This document shows, piece after piece, positions 26,694-34,583 of a DNA stretch of 64,000 nt. Location of the stretch: contig NZ_CP107551.1 in assembly GCF_025837095.1 (NCBI RefSeq), positions 4,334,668-4,398,667 on the forward strand. The letters run 5' to 3'. The notes below the pieces were generated by a model. That model was not told the DNA's origin, made no database searches, and saw only the letters and a program-made list of their open reading frames with translations. The translations under genes were made by a program, and so were the position numbers. The stretch comes from Rhodococcus sp. Z13. GTDB taxonomy: Bacteria; Actinomycetota; Actinomycetes; Mycobacteriales; Mycobacteriaceae. Every line of letters begins with the position of its first letter. The stretch's first letter is position 1.

Positions 26694-27754
26694 TCGTCAC
26701 CGAGGACGTCGGCGTCGTCCAGCGCGAGGCATGGGCGGCGAAGGTGCTGCCACCCGTCGAGGAGGTCCGGCCGGGACTGTGGTCGATCCCGGTGCCGATG
26801 CCGCGGAATCCGTTGCGCTACGTGCTCTCCTACGCGCTCGCCCTCGACGACGGTCTCGCCCTCATCGACCTCGGCATGGACACCGAGGAGTCCTGGGACG
26901 CGCTGGTACGCGGTGTCGCCGCGACCGGTCACCACATCACCGAGGTGCGCTACGCGGCGATCACCCACCTGCACCCCGACCACTTCGGTCTCGCACCGCG
27001 GCTGCGGGAGACGACCGGCGCGACCATCGCGATGCACGCCGCCGACGCCACCGCCCTGGGGCACTTCACCCCCGTGGACACCGCCGCCGAGAAGGAGGCC
27101 TGGCGCGTCGACCTGACCGGCTTGGGTGCGCCCCCGGAGGTCGTCGAGGCCGAGCGGCTCCAGCTCGTGCGGTTCCCGCCCGGGGAGAGCGCCGATATCG
27201 TCCTGGCCCACGGTGACCGGCTCGACCTGCCCGGATGGAACGTCGAGGCGGTGTGGACCCCCGGCCACACCCCGGGCCACCTCGCGTTCGTCGACCGCGA
27301 CCGCGACCTGCTGTTCAGCGGCGACCACATGCTGCCGCGCATCAGCCCCAACATCTCGTCCGGGCCGGGTGAGCTGCCCGACCCGCTGCACCGTTACCTG
27401 CTGTCGCTGCACGCCACCACGGCGCTGCCGGACTGCGAGGTGCTCCCCGCGCACGAGTACCGCTTCCGCGGGGTCGTCGAACGGGCCCGCCAGTTGATGG
27501 AGCACCACGAGGACCGGCTCACCGAGATCCGCGACGCCGTGGCGGCGCGACCGGAGTCGACGGCCTGGGAGCTCACCCGGAACGTGACGTGGTCTCGCCC
27601 CGTCGACGCGATGACCCCACGTCTGAAACGCCTCGCGGTGCGCGAGACCCAGGCGCACCTGATCGTCCTCTCCGACCGGGGCGACGTCCGTTCCGACGAC
27701 GGCACTCCTGCCCGCTGGACCCTCTCCTCCACCGCTACGAAGAAAGAACACTGA
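26690..27754 (+). CDS. Metallo-beta-lactamase fold hydrolase in a CoA-ester operon
   Basis: This 354-residue protein starts at GTG 26690 inside the previous stop, with GGAGGGG just upstream. The metal-binding motif THLHPDHFGLA is complete, and TPGHTPGHLAF, LLFSGDHMLPRI and a C-terminal LPAHEYRF supply the remaining ligands. A C-terminal helical extension of about 90 residues is typical of this actinobacterial subgroup. Its setting between a CoA ligase and an enoyl-CoA hydratase suggests a thioesterase or lactone-hydrolase role, but the substrate is not shown. It is separate from the metallo-hydrolase at 5051-6046, which has a different active-site spacing. Confidence 0.88.
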   Translation: MIVTEDVGVVQREAWAAKVLPPVEEVRPGLWSIPVPMPRNPLRYVLSYALALDDGLALIDLGMDTEESWDALVRGVAATGHHITEVRYAAITHLHPDHFGLAPRLRETTGATIAMHAADATALGHFTPVDTAAEKEAWRVDLTGLGAPPEVVEAERLQLVRFPPGESADIVLAHGDRLDLPGWNVEAVWTPGHTPGHLAFVDRDRDLLFSGDHMLPRISPNISSGPGELPDPLHRYLLSLHATTALPDCEVLPAHEYRFRGVVERARQLMEHHEDRLTEIRDAVAARPESTAWELTRNVTWSRPVDAMTPRLKRLAVRETQAHLIVLSDRGDVRSDDGTPARWTLSSTATKKEH

Positions 27755-27755
27755 C

Positions 27756-28517
27756 ATGAGCGTTGTCCTCACCGAATTCGCCGACGGCGTCGCCGTTTTC
27801 ACCCTCAACCGCCCCGAGGCCAAGAATGCCGTGAACCTCGAGGTCTCCGAGGCGCTCGCCGCCGCCATCGACGAGTTCGAGGCACGCCCCGACCTCACCA
27901 TCGGTATCCTCACCGGCGCCGGTGGCACCTTCTGCGCCGGCATGGACCTCAAGGCGTTCGCCCGCGGTGAGCGCCCGTCGATCCCCGGCCGCGGCTTCGG
28001 TGGCATCACCGAGGCCCCGCCCACCAAGCCACTCATCGCCGCGGTCGAGGGCTGGGCGCTGGCCGGTGGGTGCGAGCTGGCGCTGTCCGCCGACCTGATC
28101 GTCGCCTCCCGCGAGGCGAAGTTCGGCATCCCCGAGGTCAAGCGCGGCCTCGCCGCCGCGGCCGGAGGTCTGCTGCGCCTGCCGAAGATCCTGCCGTACC
28201 CGCTCGCGATGGAGATGGCCATCACCGGCGATCCGCTCACCGCCGAGCGCGCCCACGCGTACGGCCTGGTCAACCGGCTTGCCGAGCCCGGTGAGGCACT
28301 GACCGTCGCGAAGGAACTCGCCGCGCGGGTCGCCGAGAACGGGCCGCTGGCCGTGAAGGCCACCAAGCAGGTCCTGTCGATGGCCGCGAACTACACCGAT
28401 CCCGACGCCTTCGTCGCCCAGCGCAAGTTCATCGAGCCGGTCTTCGCCTCGTCCGACGCCAAGGAGGGGGCCCAGGCGTTCGCCGAGAAACGCGCCCCGG
28501 TCTGGACCGGCGCCTAG
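27756..28517 (+). CDS. Enoyl-CoA hydratase/crotonase family protein
   Basis: This 253-residue crotonase-fold protein has LTGAGGTFCAGMDLKAF for the CoA oxyanion hole (about residue 55) and EGWALAGGCELALSADLIVA for the second one (about residue 95). The active-site region AKFGIPEVKRGLAAAAGG carries a conserved Glu in PEV, but the other acidic residue of classical hydratases is not obvious, so a variant reaction such as isomerisation or cleavage is possible. It starts one base after the metallo-hydrolase stop and ends at a strong terminator, closing the three-gene unit. Confidence 0.9.
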   Translation: MSVVLTEFADGVAVFTLNRPEAKNAVNLEVSEALAAAIDEFEARPDLTIGILTGAGGTFCAGMDLKAFARGERPSIPGRGFGGITEAPPTKPLIAAVEGWALAGGCELALSADLIVASREAKFGIPEVKRGLAAAAGGLLRLPKILPYPLAMEMAITGDPLTAERAHAYGLVNRLAEPGEALTVAKELAARVAENGPLAVKATKQVLSMAANYTDPDAFVAQRKFIEPVFASSDAKEGAQAFAEKRAPVWTGA

Positions 28518-28526
28518 GTCCCCGAG

Positions 28527-28568
28527 AACCGTCCCGGATCGCTCCCCGAGGGCCGATCCGGGACGGTT
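28527..28568 (+). terminator. Terminator after the CoA ligase operon
   Basis: A perfect 15-bp stem (28527-28541 with 28554-28568, AACCGTCCCGGATCG on the 5' side) closes a 12-nt loop ten bases after the crotonase stop. No T-tail follows. It separates this operon from the LysR genes. Confidence 0.8.
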
Positions 28569-28607
28569 GCGTGCGGGCCGTTGTGGCCCGTCCCATACGA
28601 TGGCGGG

Positions 28608-29477
28608 GTGGACCTGCACCTGGTGACCTATTTCGTGGCCGTCGTCGACCACGGCGGGATCACGAAAGCCGCTCAGGCTCTCTATATTTCGCAACCATCC
28701 TTGTCGCAGGCGATCCGTACGCTCGAGCGTCGCCTCGGAACGACCCTGTTCGACCGCAGCGGGCGCCGCCTCACCCTCACCGAGGACGGCCGCACCCTCG
28801 AGGTCGCCGCGCGCCGCATCCTCGCCGACGTCGAGCGAGCCAAGCAGAAGGTCGCGGCGGTGCGCGACCTCCAGGCCGGCCGCGTCGAGATCGTCACCTA
28901 TGCGACCTTCTCGATCCACCCGATCATCGAGTTCGTCCAGCGCTTCCGGCAGCAGTACCCGAGCCTGACCGTGCGGGTCAACGACGCCGAAGGACCCGCC
29001 GGGGTGCACGCCGCCCTGCGCCGCGGGGAGGCGGAGATCGGCATCACCGACCTGTCCGTCGAGCACGCCGGCATGATCACCAAGCACGTGCTGGACCAGG
29101 AGATGGTGCTCGCCCTGCACCCCGACCTCGCCACCGACGTGCCCGAACCGATCACCCGGGCCGAGGTCCGCGAGTTCCCCCTGGTCCTCGACCTCGGTTC
29201 CCGCGCGAGCGCCGCCCGCACCGGCGAACTGCTCGGCGAGCAGAATGTCGTCGTCGACTGCTCCAACCAGGCCGCGCTGTGGCAGTTCGTCGAACGCGGC
29301 ACCGCGGGCACGGTGGTGCCGCGGCGTGTCGCCGAGAAGCAGATCCCCGGCGCGGTCGTGCGGTCGCTGGACCCGCCCTTCCGGCGTCCCGTCGGGCTGG
29401 TGATGCGGCCCGGTGAACTCTCCCCCGCCGCCGCCGCGTTCGTGGCGACCACCACCTCCACCACCTGGGAAGCGTGA
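28608..29477 (+). CDS. LysR family transcriptional regulator (first of a pair)
   Basis: This 289-residue LysR protein starts at GTG 28608. The winged HTH occupies residues 1-60 (VDLHLVTYFVAVVDHGGI, then YISQPSLSQAIRTLERRLG), followed by the linker helix and the periplasmic-binding-type effector domain. It is followed after 4 bp by a second LysR gene with a similar HTH. The 28518-28607 gap holds the terminator of the CoA ligase operon, so the pair is transcribed separately. The target could be that operon or the downstream gene; no LysR-type T-N11-A box can be singled out. The effector is unknown. Confidence 0.9.
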   Translation: MDLHLVTYFVAVVDHGGITKAAQALYISQPSLSQAIRTLERRLGTTLFDRSGRRLTLTEDGRTLEVAARRILADVERAKQKVAAVRDLQAGRVEIVTYATFSIHPIIEFVQRFRQQYPSLTVRVNDAEGPAGVHAALRRGEAEIGITDLSVEHAGMITKHVLDQEMVLALHPDLATDVPEPITRAEVREFPLVLDLGSRASAARTGELLGEQNVVVDCSNQAALWQFVERGTAGTVVPRRVAEKQIPGAVVRSLDPPFRRPVGLVMRPGELSPAAAAFVATTTSTTWEA

Positions 29478-29481
29478 CGAC

Positions 29482-30357
29482 ATGGAGTTCCGGCAGGTCG
29501 AATACTTCCTCGCCGTCGTCGAGAACGACGGGATCAACGGCGCCGCAGCCGAACTCGGTGTAGCTCAGCCGACCGTCTCGCAGGCGCTGCGCAGTCTCGA
29601 GCGCGAGCTCGGGGTGCAGCTGTTCCACCGCATCGGACGGGGCATGGTGCTCACCGCGGCGGGCAAGGCCCTCATCGGTCCGAGCCGTCAGATCCTGCGT
29701 GATGTGAACGCCGTCGAGGAGCTGCTCACCGTGTCGACCGGGGAAGTGACCGGCCGCCTGGACCTGATGGTCTTCCCCGCCCTCGCGACGGGGCCGATCG
29801 TCGATCTGGTGACGGACTTCCGGCGGTTGCATCCCAAGGTCACCGCGCGGCTCGGCGACCTGCGCGACGAGGAATCCACCGCGTCGGTTCTCCGCGACGG
29901 GCACTGCGAGTTCGTCGTCACCCACCTCCCGGTCGAGGACCGGGTGGGCCTCGAGGTCATCGAGCTCGGGCACACCGAGTACTGGCTGGCCTACCCGCAG
30001 GGCACCGACCTGCCGCCCGGCCCGCTGCCCCTGACCGAGCTGCCCGACATGCCGATGGTGTTCGTACCCCGCGGGATGGGATCGGTGAGCGACTCCATCG
30101 ACCACGCGATGCGGCAGGCCCGGATCCGGCGGCCCATCTCGGTGCTCACCGACCACCGCGAGGCACGTCTGCCGATGGTCATCGCGGGTCTCGGCGGGTC
30201 GTTCGTCGAGCGGTCGCTGGCGGAGGCGGCGCAGGACGTCGCGGTGGTGCGCCCGTGCGAGCCGACCTTCACCCAGTCCTACGGCCTGGTCTTCGACCCG
30301 GCGGCGTTGTCGAAGGTGGGCCGGGCGTTCGTCGACTACGTGCGCTCCTCGGAGTAG
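29482..30357 (+). CDS. LysR family transcriptional regulator (second of a pair)
   Basis: This 291-residue LysR protein shares the length and layout of the gene before it: MEFRQVEYFLAVVENDGING, then VAQPTVSQALRSLERELG, then an effector-binding domain with PLPLTELPDMPMVFVPRG. Two tandem LysR genes of similar length suggest duplication and divergence. ATG 29482 was chosen because an extension upstream is Pro-rich and lacks the HTH. It is followed after 66 bp by a truncated methyltransferase gene with a strong GGAGGTGA ribosome-binding site. The regulon is unknown. Confidence 0.9.
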   Translation: MEFRQVEYFLAVVENDGINGAAAELGVAQPTVSQALRSLERELGVQLFHRIGRGMVLTAAGKALIGPSRQILRDVNAVEELLTVSTGEVTGRLDLMVFPALATGPIVDLVTDFRRLHPKVTARLGDLRDEESTASVLRDGHCEFVVTHLPVEDRVGLEVIELGHTEYWLAYPQGTDLPPGPLPLTELPDMPMVFVPRGMGSVSDSIDHAMRQARIRRPISVLTDHREARLPMVIAGLGGSFVERSLAEAAQDVAVVRPCEPTFTQSYGLVFDPAALSKVGRAFVDYVRSSE

Positions 30358-30423
30358 CAACCGGCCCGATCCGGGGTCACCATGGGGGTAGACATCCGCT
30401 CCGGAACCCGGAGGTGACCTCCC

Positions 30424-31413
30424 GTGTCCACCTCGACGACCACCCCTCCCCTCACCGACTCCCCGGACGCCTTCGCTCAGCGCATCCTCGATGCCGTCCT
30501 CGGTGCGATGGACGCCCTCGCCATCCATCTCGGCGACCGGCTCGGCTGGTACCGCAGCCTCGCCGAGGACGGCCCCGCCAGCCCCGTCGAACTCGCCGAG
30601 CGCACCGGCACCGATGCCCGGTACGCCCGTGAATGGCTCGAGCAGCAGGCGGTGACGGGCATCCTCGGCGTCGACGAGGACGGTCGCTTCTCCCTGTCCC
30701 CGGTCGGCGTCGCGGTCCTCGCCGATCCGCACAGCCTGGCCTACAGCACCCCGATGGCGCGGATGGTGTGCGGTGCGGCGATGCATCTGCCGGAACTGCT
30801 CGAGGCCTACCGGACCGGCGGCGGGGTCTCGTGGTCGCGGCTCGGGCGCGACGCGCGCGAATCGCAGGCCGACGCGAACCGGCCGTGGTTCGAGCACCGT
30901 CTCGAAGGCGCGTTGCGGTCGGTCCCGGAACTCGACGCGGTGCTGCGGAAGCCGGGCGCCCGACTGCTCGACATCGGTTGCGGCGCAGTCTGGTCCACGA
31001 TCGCTCTCGCCCACGCCTGCCCCGGCGGGCACGTCGACGGGGTGGACGTCGACCTGGCCTCCGTCGAACTGGCCCGCACCAACGTGGAGTCGGACGACGC
31101 TGTGGCGCAGCGGATCACCGTCATCGAGTCCGACGCCGCCGATCTGCCCGAGGCGACCTACGACGCCGCTTTCGCGTTCGAGTGCATCCACGACATGCCG
31201 CAACCCGTCGAAGTGCTCGACGCGGTGCGGCGCACCCTCGCCCCGGGCGCCCCGCTGATCGTCGTCGACGAGGCGGTCGCCGAGACCTTCACCGCCCCCG
31301 GCGACGACGTCGAACGCCTGATTGTCCGAATGAGGTTGGGGGAGGTTGTGTTCGAGATTTTCGAAAATTTCGGACACAACCTCCCCGAACTTTCGTATGC
31401 GCCCTGTGGATAA
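30424..31413 (+). CDS. Class I SAM methyltransferase, 3'-truncated by a palindromic element
   Basis: This 329-residue frame starts at GTG 30424 after GGAGGTGACC. It has an N-terminal winged-helix/dimer region (PVELAERTGTDARYAREWLE), then the methyltransferase core LLDIGCGAVWSTIALAH, VDGVDVDLASVELAR and IVVDEAVAETFTAPG, ending at DDVERL near residue 299. Family members continue for about 55 more residues with a strand bearing WRFYRL. Here those residues are absent, and the last 30 are encoded by a palindromic repeat and its flank, with the stop TAA lying inside a DnaA-box-like 9-mer. The protein has probably lost part of its fold and may be a pseudogene. Confidence 0.75.
   Translation: MSTSTTTPPLTDSPDAFAQRILDAVLGAMDALAIHLGDRLGWYRSLAEDGPASPVELAERTGTDARYAREWLEQQAVTGILGVDEDGRFSLSPVGVAVLADPHSLAYSTPMARMVCGAAMHLPELLEAYRTGGGVSWSRLGRDARESQADANRPWFEHRLEGALRSVPELDAVLRKPGARLLDIGCGAVWSTIALAHACPGGHVDGVDVDLASVELARTNVESDDAVAQRITVIESDAADLPEATYDAAFAFECIHDMPQPVEVLDAVRRTLAPGAPLIVVDEAVAETFTAPGDDVERLIVRMRLGEVVFEIFENFGHNLPELSYAPCG
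31335..31390. repeat. Palindromic repeat copy A
   Basis: A 56-bp near-perfect inverted repeat is centred on TTTTCGAAAA, with two 28-nt arms (31335-31362 and 31363-31390) differing at three positions. Its right half (31359-31390, 32 bp) is identical to 32373-32404 in the same orientation. It lies inside the methyltransferase reading frame, which a plain terminator would not do. Confidence 0.85.
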
Positions 31414-31429
31414 CGGCAGGTTGTCCACA
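31405..31429. promoter_or_regulatory. Facing pair of DnaA-box-like 9-mers upstream of the nuclease-like gene
   Basis: TGTGGATAA (31405-31413), read on the other strand, is the classical DnaA box TTATCCACA. TTGTCCACA (31421-31429) equals the preferred mycobacterial DnaA box. They face each other with a 7-bp spacer, forming an inverted repeat with one mismatch. They could bind DnaA or simply act as an operator. Confidence 0.5.
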
Positions 31430-31482
31430 ATCCCCTGGTCGCGCGACGACCGGGACGCCGGCGAGTGGTGCAAGCTCGGCGC

Positions 31483-32343
31483 GTGATCGACTTCGACGAA
31501 CCCTTCTCGGGCCGGGAGGCCCTCGCCGCCGGACACGTCTCGCGGCACCGCCTCGCCCGCGAGTTCGTGCACCTGCACCGCGACGTCTACATCCGGCGAG
31601 GCGTACCGGCGACACCCCTGCGGCGCGCGAAGGCGGCATGGTTGTGGTCCCGAGGCCGAGGTGTCCTCGCGGGAGTCTCGGCGGCCGCTGTGCACGGCAC
31701 CCGGTGGCTCGACCCGGACGCACCGGCAGAACTCGTCCGCGGCGACCACGTCCGGCCGGTACCGGGGATCGTGGTGCGCCGGGCCACGAGGCTCGAGACG
31801 TGCGTGGTGGACGGCATGGCTGCCACGACACCCGCGCAGACGGCCTTCGATCTCGCCCGGCGCATGCCGCTCGACCGGGTGATCGAGACGATCGACGCGC
31901 TCTGCAACGCAACCGATCTGAAGGTGCACGAGATCGAGGAACTCGCGGCGGGAAACAAGGGCGCGCACGGTATCGGTGCCGTGCCGAGGGTGCTCGCACT
32001 CGTCGACGGCGGAGCCGCATCACCACCCGAGACCCGCACACGCCTGCTCCTGATCCGGGCCGGTCTGCCGCAACCGGAGACCCAGATCGAGGTGTTCGAC
32101 GGTGACGAGTTCGTGGCGCGTGCCGACATGGGCTGGAAGCAGTGGCGGGTGCTCGTGGAGTACGTCGGGGCGCAGCACTGGACCGACCCCACGCAGCGCA
32201 CCCGCGACATCGACCGGTACACGGTGCTGCCGGAACTGGGGTGGACCGTCCTACACGTGGGTGCCGACCTGCTGTACCGCAGGCCCGAGGTGTTCGTCGA
32301 ACGGGTACGACGTGCCCTGGCGTCGGCCGGAACCCCGGTCTGA
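31483..32343 (+). CDS. DUF559/AbiEi-domain nuclease-like protein
   Basis: This 286-residue protein has an N-terminal region like the AbiEi antitoxin winged-helix (GREALAAGHVSRHRLAREF, then VYIRRGVPATPL) and a C-terminal DUF559 domain related to Vsr/PD-(D/E)xK nucleases. The latter shows SPPETRTRLLLIRAGLPQPE, then FVARADMGWKQWRVLVEYVG and AQHW. The usual EYDG triad residue is EYVG here, so one catalytic acid may be missing. Several in-frame GTG codons exist (31465, 31468, 31483); none has a clear ribosome-binding site, and 31483 is chosen because VIDFDEPFSGREAL resembles the family start. It is bounded by identical palindromes. Confidence 0.8.
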   Translation: MIDFDEPFSGREALAAGHVSRHRLAREFVHLHRDVYIRRGVPATPLRRAKAAWLWSRGRGVLAGVSAAAVHGTRWLDPDAPAELVRGDHVRPVPGIVVRRATRLETCVVDGMAATTPAQTAFDLARRMPLDRVIETIDALCNATDLKVHEIEELAAGNKGAHGIGAVPRVLALVDGGAASPPETRTRLLLIRAGLPQPETQIEVFDGDEFVARADMGWKQWRVLVEYVGAQHWTDPTQRTRDIDRYTVLPELGWTVLHVGADLLYRRPEVFVERVRRALASAGTPV

Positions 32344-32348
32344 AAAGA

Positions 32349-32404
32349 GTTCGGGGAGGGTGTGTCCTGAAATTTCGAAAATTTCGGACACAACCTCCCC
32401 GAAC
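32349..32404. repeat. Palindromic repeat copy B, possible bidirectional terminator
   Basis: The second 56-bp palindrome starts 6 bp after the DUF559 stop and ends 15 bp before the thiolase stop on the other strand. Its right half is identical to that of copy A; its left half differs by one mismatch and two single-base bulges. It could also stop transcription from both converging genes. Confidence 0.85.
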
Positions 32405-32418
32405 CGGCAGCCGGCTGG

Positions 32419-33630
32419 TTACGAGACGCGCTCGAAGATCGCGGCCAGGCCCTGGCCGCCGCCGATGCACATGGTCTCGAGGCCGTAGCGGGCCTCGCGG
32501 CGGTGCAGCTCGCGGGCGAGGGTGGCGAGCATGCGGCCGCCGGTCGCGCCGACCGGGTGGCCGAGCGAGATGCCGGAGCCGTGGACGTTGGTGCGGTCGA
32601 AGTCGGTCTTGCCGAACTTCCACTCGCGGGTCACAGCGAGGGCCTGCGCGGCGAACGCCTCGTTGAGCTCGATGAGGTCGACGTCGGCGAGGGTGATGCC
32701 GGCCTTGGCGAGAGCGACCTCGGTGGCGGGCACGGGGCCGATGCCCATGATCTTGGGCGCGACACCGGCGACACCCCAGGACACGATCCGCACCAGCGGG
32801 GTCAGGCCCAGCTCGGCGGCCTTCTCCGGGGTGGTCACGAAGGCCATGGAGGCGGCGTCGTTCTGGCCGCTGGCGTTACCGGCGGTGACGGTGGCCTCCG
32901 GGTCCTGCTTGCCCATGATCGGCTTCAGCTTGGAGAGCGACTCGAGGCTGATGTCGGGACGCGGGTGCTCGTCGGTGTCGATGACCTCGTCGCCCTTGCG
33001 GCTGCTGACGGTCACCGGGATGATCTCCTCGGCGAGGATGCCGTTCTTCTGGGCCTCGACGGCACGCAGGTGCGAGTTGAGGGCCAGCTCGTCCTGCTCC
33101 TCGCGGGAGATCGAGTACTCGCGGCGCAGGTTCTCCGCGGTCTCGATCATGCCACCGGGCACCGGGTAGAAACGGCCGCCGGCGGTCTCGCGGGCACGGA
33201 CCAGGCCGTCGTGCATCTTCACGCCGGTGCGGGCGCCGCCCCAGCGGATGTCGACGGAGTAGAACGCCGCGTTGCTCATCGACTCGGCGCCACCGGCGAC
33301 GACGAGATCGTGGTCGCCGTTACCGACCTGGAAGGCAGCCTGGATGACGGCCTGCAGGCCCGAACCGCAGCGGCGGTCGATGTGCATGCCGGGCACCGTG
33401 ATCGGCAGACCGGCGTCGAGGGCGACGACACGGCCGATGGCGGGAGCCTCGCTGTTGCCGTTGCAGTGACCGAGGATGACGTCCTGAACCTCTTCGGGCG
33501 CAACGCCGGTACGCTCGAGCAGGCCCTTGAGAGCCGCGACACCGAGATCGACTGCGGTGAGGGACTTGAACATTCCGCCGTAACGGCCGATCGGAGTACG
33601 GACCGGCTCGCAGATGACGACTTCGCGCAT
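32419..33630 (-). CDS. Acetyl-CoA acetyltransferase (thiolase)
   Basis: This 403-residue thiolase cleaves 3-oxoacyl-CoA to acetyl-CoA and a shortened acyl-CoA, or runs in reverse. The nucleophile is Cys88 in MHIDRRCGSGLQA. The C-terminal catalytic motifs are ELNEAFAAQALAV, GSGISLGHPVGATGGR and MCIGGGQGLAAIF. The start is ATG 33630, as the longer frame upstream is Pro/Ser-rich without similarity; AGGTCA lies ahead. It follows an SDR gene with 47 bp between them, the two probably forming a leftward pair that acts on a 3-hydroxyacyl-CoA. It is distinct from the second thiolase at 38375-39505. Confidence 0.94.
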   Translation of the reverse strand: MREVVICEPVRTPIGRYGGMFKSLTAVDLGVAALKGLLERTGVAPEEVQDVILGHCNGNSEAPAIGRVVALDAGLPITVPGMHIDRRCGSGLQAVIQAAFQVGNGDHDLVVAGGAESMSNAAFYSVDIRWGGARTGVKMHDGLVRARETAGGRFYPVPGGMIETAENLRREYSISREEQDELALNSHLRAVEAQKNGILAEEIIPVTVSSRKGDEVIDTDEHPRPDISLESLSKLKPIMGKQDPEATVTAGNASGQNDAASMAFVTTPEKAAELGLTPLVRIVSWGVAGVAPKIMGIGPVPATEVALAKAGITLADVDLIELNEAFAAQALAVTREWKFGKTDFDRTNVHGSGISLGHPVGATGGRMLATLARELHRREARYGLETMCIGGGQGLAAIFERVS

Positions 33631-33677
33631 GATGACCTGAAGACCTTTCGGGGAGGAGGGGGGTGACGGAGGGTCCG

Positions 33678-34418
33678 TCACATGAAGCGGCCGCCGGTGA
33701 CCTCGAGGACCGTTCCGGTCATGTAGGAGGACATGTCGGAGGCGAGGAACAGTGCGACGGAAGCGACTTCGTCGACCTCGCCGGGACGGCCCATGGGGAT
33801 TTCGCTCATCTTCTGGTCCCAGGCCTTCTGCGGCATCGCCTCGGTCATCGCCGAGCGGATCAGGCCGGGCTGGATGGCGTTGACGCGCACTCCGTGGTGG
33901 GCCATCTCCTTGGCGGCGGCCTTGGTCAGGCCGACGATGCCGGCCTTGGCGGCCGAGTAGTTGGTCTGGCCGACCATGCCGACCTTGCCGGACAGCGAGG
34001 AGATGTTGACGATCGCGCCGCGCTTGGCCTCACGCATGATCGCGGCGGCCTTGCGGGTGCCGTGCCAGGTGCCCTTCAGGTGCACGGCGATGACCAGGTC
34101 GAAGTCCTCCTCGGTCATCGTGCGCATGGTGGCGTCGCGGGTGATGCCGGCGTTGTTGACGACGATGTCGAGCGAGCCGAAGCCGTCGACCGCCTCGGCG
34201 AGGAGGGTGTCCCAGTCGGATGCCTCGACGACGTTCGCCCGCACGGCCCGTGCCACGTCGCGGCCGCCGAGCTTCTCCGCGGCGGCGGTGGCGGCGTCGA
34301 GGTCGAGGTCGCCGATCACCACGCGTGCACCGGCATCGACGAACTGTTGTGCGATGGCGAACCCGATGCCCTGTGCGGCTCCGGTGATGACGGCAGTGCG
34401 ATTCTCCAGCAGAGACAT
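33678..34418 (-). CDS. 3-oxoacyl-ACP reductase-like SDR (FabG type)
   Basis: This 246-residue short-chain dehydrogenase has the NAD(P) loop [14 protein letters not shown], the structural NNAG motif ([13 protein letters not shown]), the catalytic Ser in [13 protein letters not shown] and the catalytic Tyr/Lys in [19 protein letters not shown]. It ends [12 protein letters not shown], typical of FabG-like reductases. Beside a thiolase it probably works as a 3-hydroxyacyl-CoA dehydrogenase or 3-oxoacyl reductase in a beta-oxidation-like step. It diverges from the acyl-CoA dehydrogenase gene at 34584; the 165-bp gap holds a palindrome and likely both promoters. Confidence 0.93.
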   Translation of the reverse strand: MSLLENRTAVITGAAQGIGFAIAQQFVDAGARVVIGDLDLDAATAAAEKLGGRDVARAVRANVVEASDWDTLLAEAVDGFGSLDIVVNNAGITRDATMRTMTEEDFDLVIAVHLKGTWHGTRKAAAIMREAKRGAIVNISSLSGKVGMVGQTNYSAAKAGIVGLTKAAAKEMAHHGVRVNAIQPGLIRSAMTEAMPQKAWDQKMSEIPMGRPGEVDEVASVALFLASDMSSYMTGTVLEVTGGRFM

Positions 34419-34529
34419 CTACGATTCCTTTCGCGGGGCTCGGGACGGCCCCCAGACAAGTCGATGCTCCGAATATAACGGCGATCCGGCTCGTTGAACG
34501 GCCTCGATCCATCGACAATGCCTATACGG

Positions 34530-34543
34530 GAATGGCGCCATTC
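34530..34543. promoter_or_regulatory. Perfect 14-bp palindrome in a divergent promoter region
   Basis: GAATGGCGCCATTC is its own reverse complement and lies 41 bp upstream of the acyl-CoA dehydrogenase start, between two divergent catabolic genes. It is a candidate operator for an unidentified regulator. Confidence 0.45.
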
Positions 34544-34583
34544 GTATTGGACACCTTCCGGCGGCCGCACGAAGGTTGTAGAC

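Larger units (their letters stand above)
31335..32404 (+). mobile_element. Candidate palindrome-bounded cassette carrying a DUF559 nuclease-like gene
   Basis: Two copies of a 56-bp palindrome bound 1,070 bp that holds a pair of DnaA-box-like sites and one gene. The left palindrome interrupts the methyltransferase gene, which lost its 3' end. No transposase and no target-site duplication are visible, so mobility is inferred from repeat position and gene disruption only. An alternative is that the palindromes are ordinary genome-wide REP-like units flanking the gene by chance. Confidence 0.45.

Noticed and set aside
31405-31429. DnaA-box pair as a replication origin
   Set aside because: Only two boxes are present, there is no AT-rich unwinding region and no dnaA, dnaN or rnpA genes nearby.
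29152-31968. Large reverse-strand frame across the LysR, methyltransferase and cassette region
   Set aside because: It covers three convincing forward genes plus the palindrome, and its product has no recognisable domain.
31335-32404. Both palindromes as plain intrinsic terminators
   Set aside because: Copy B fits a terminator, but copy A lies inside a gene's reading frame, and 32 bp of exact identity in the same orientation is not needed for termination.
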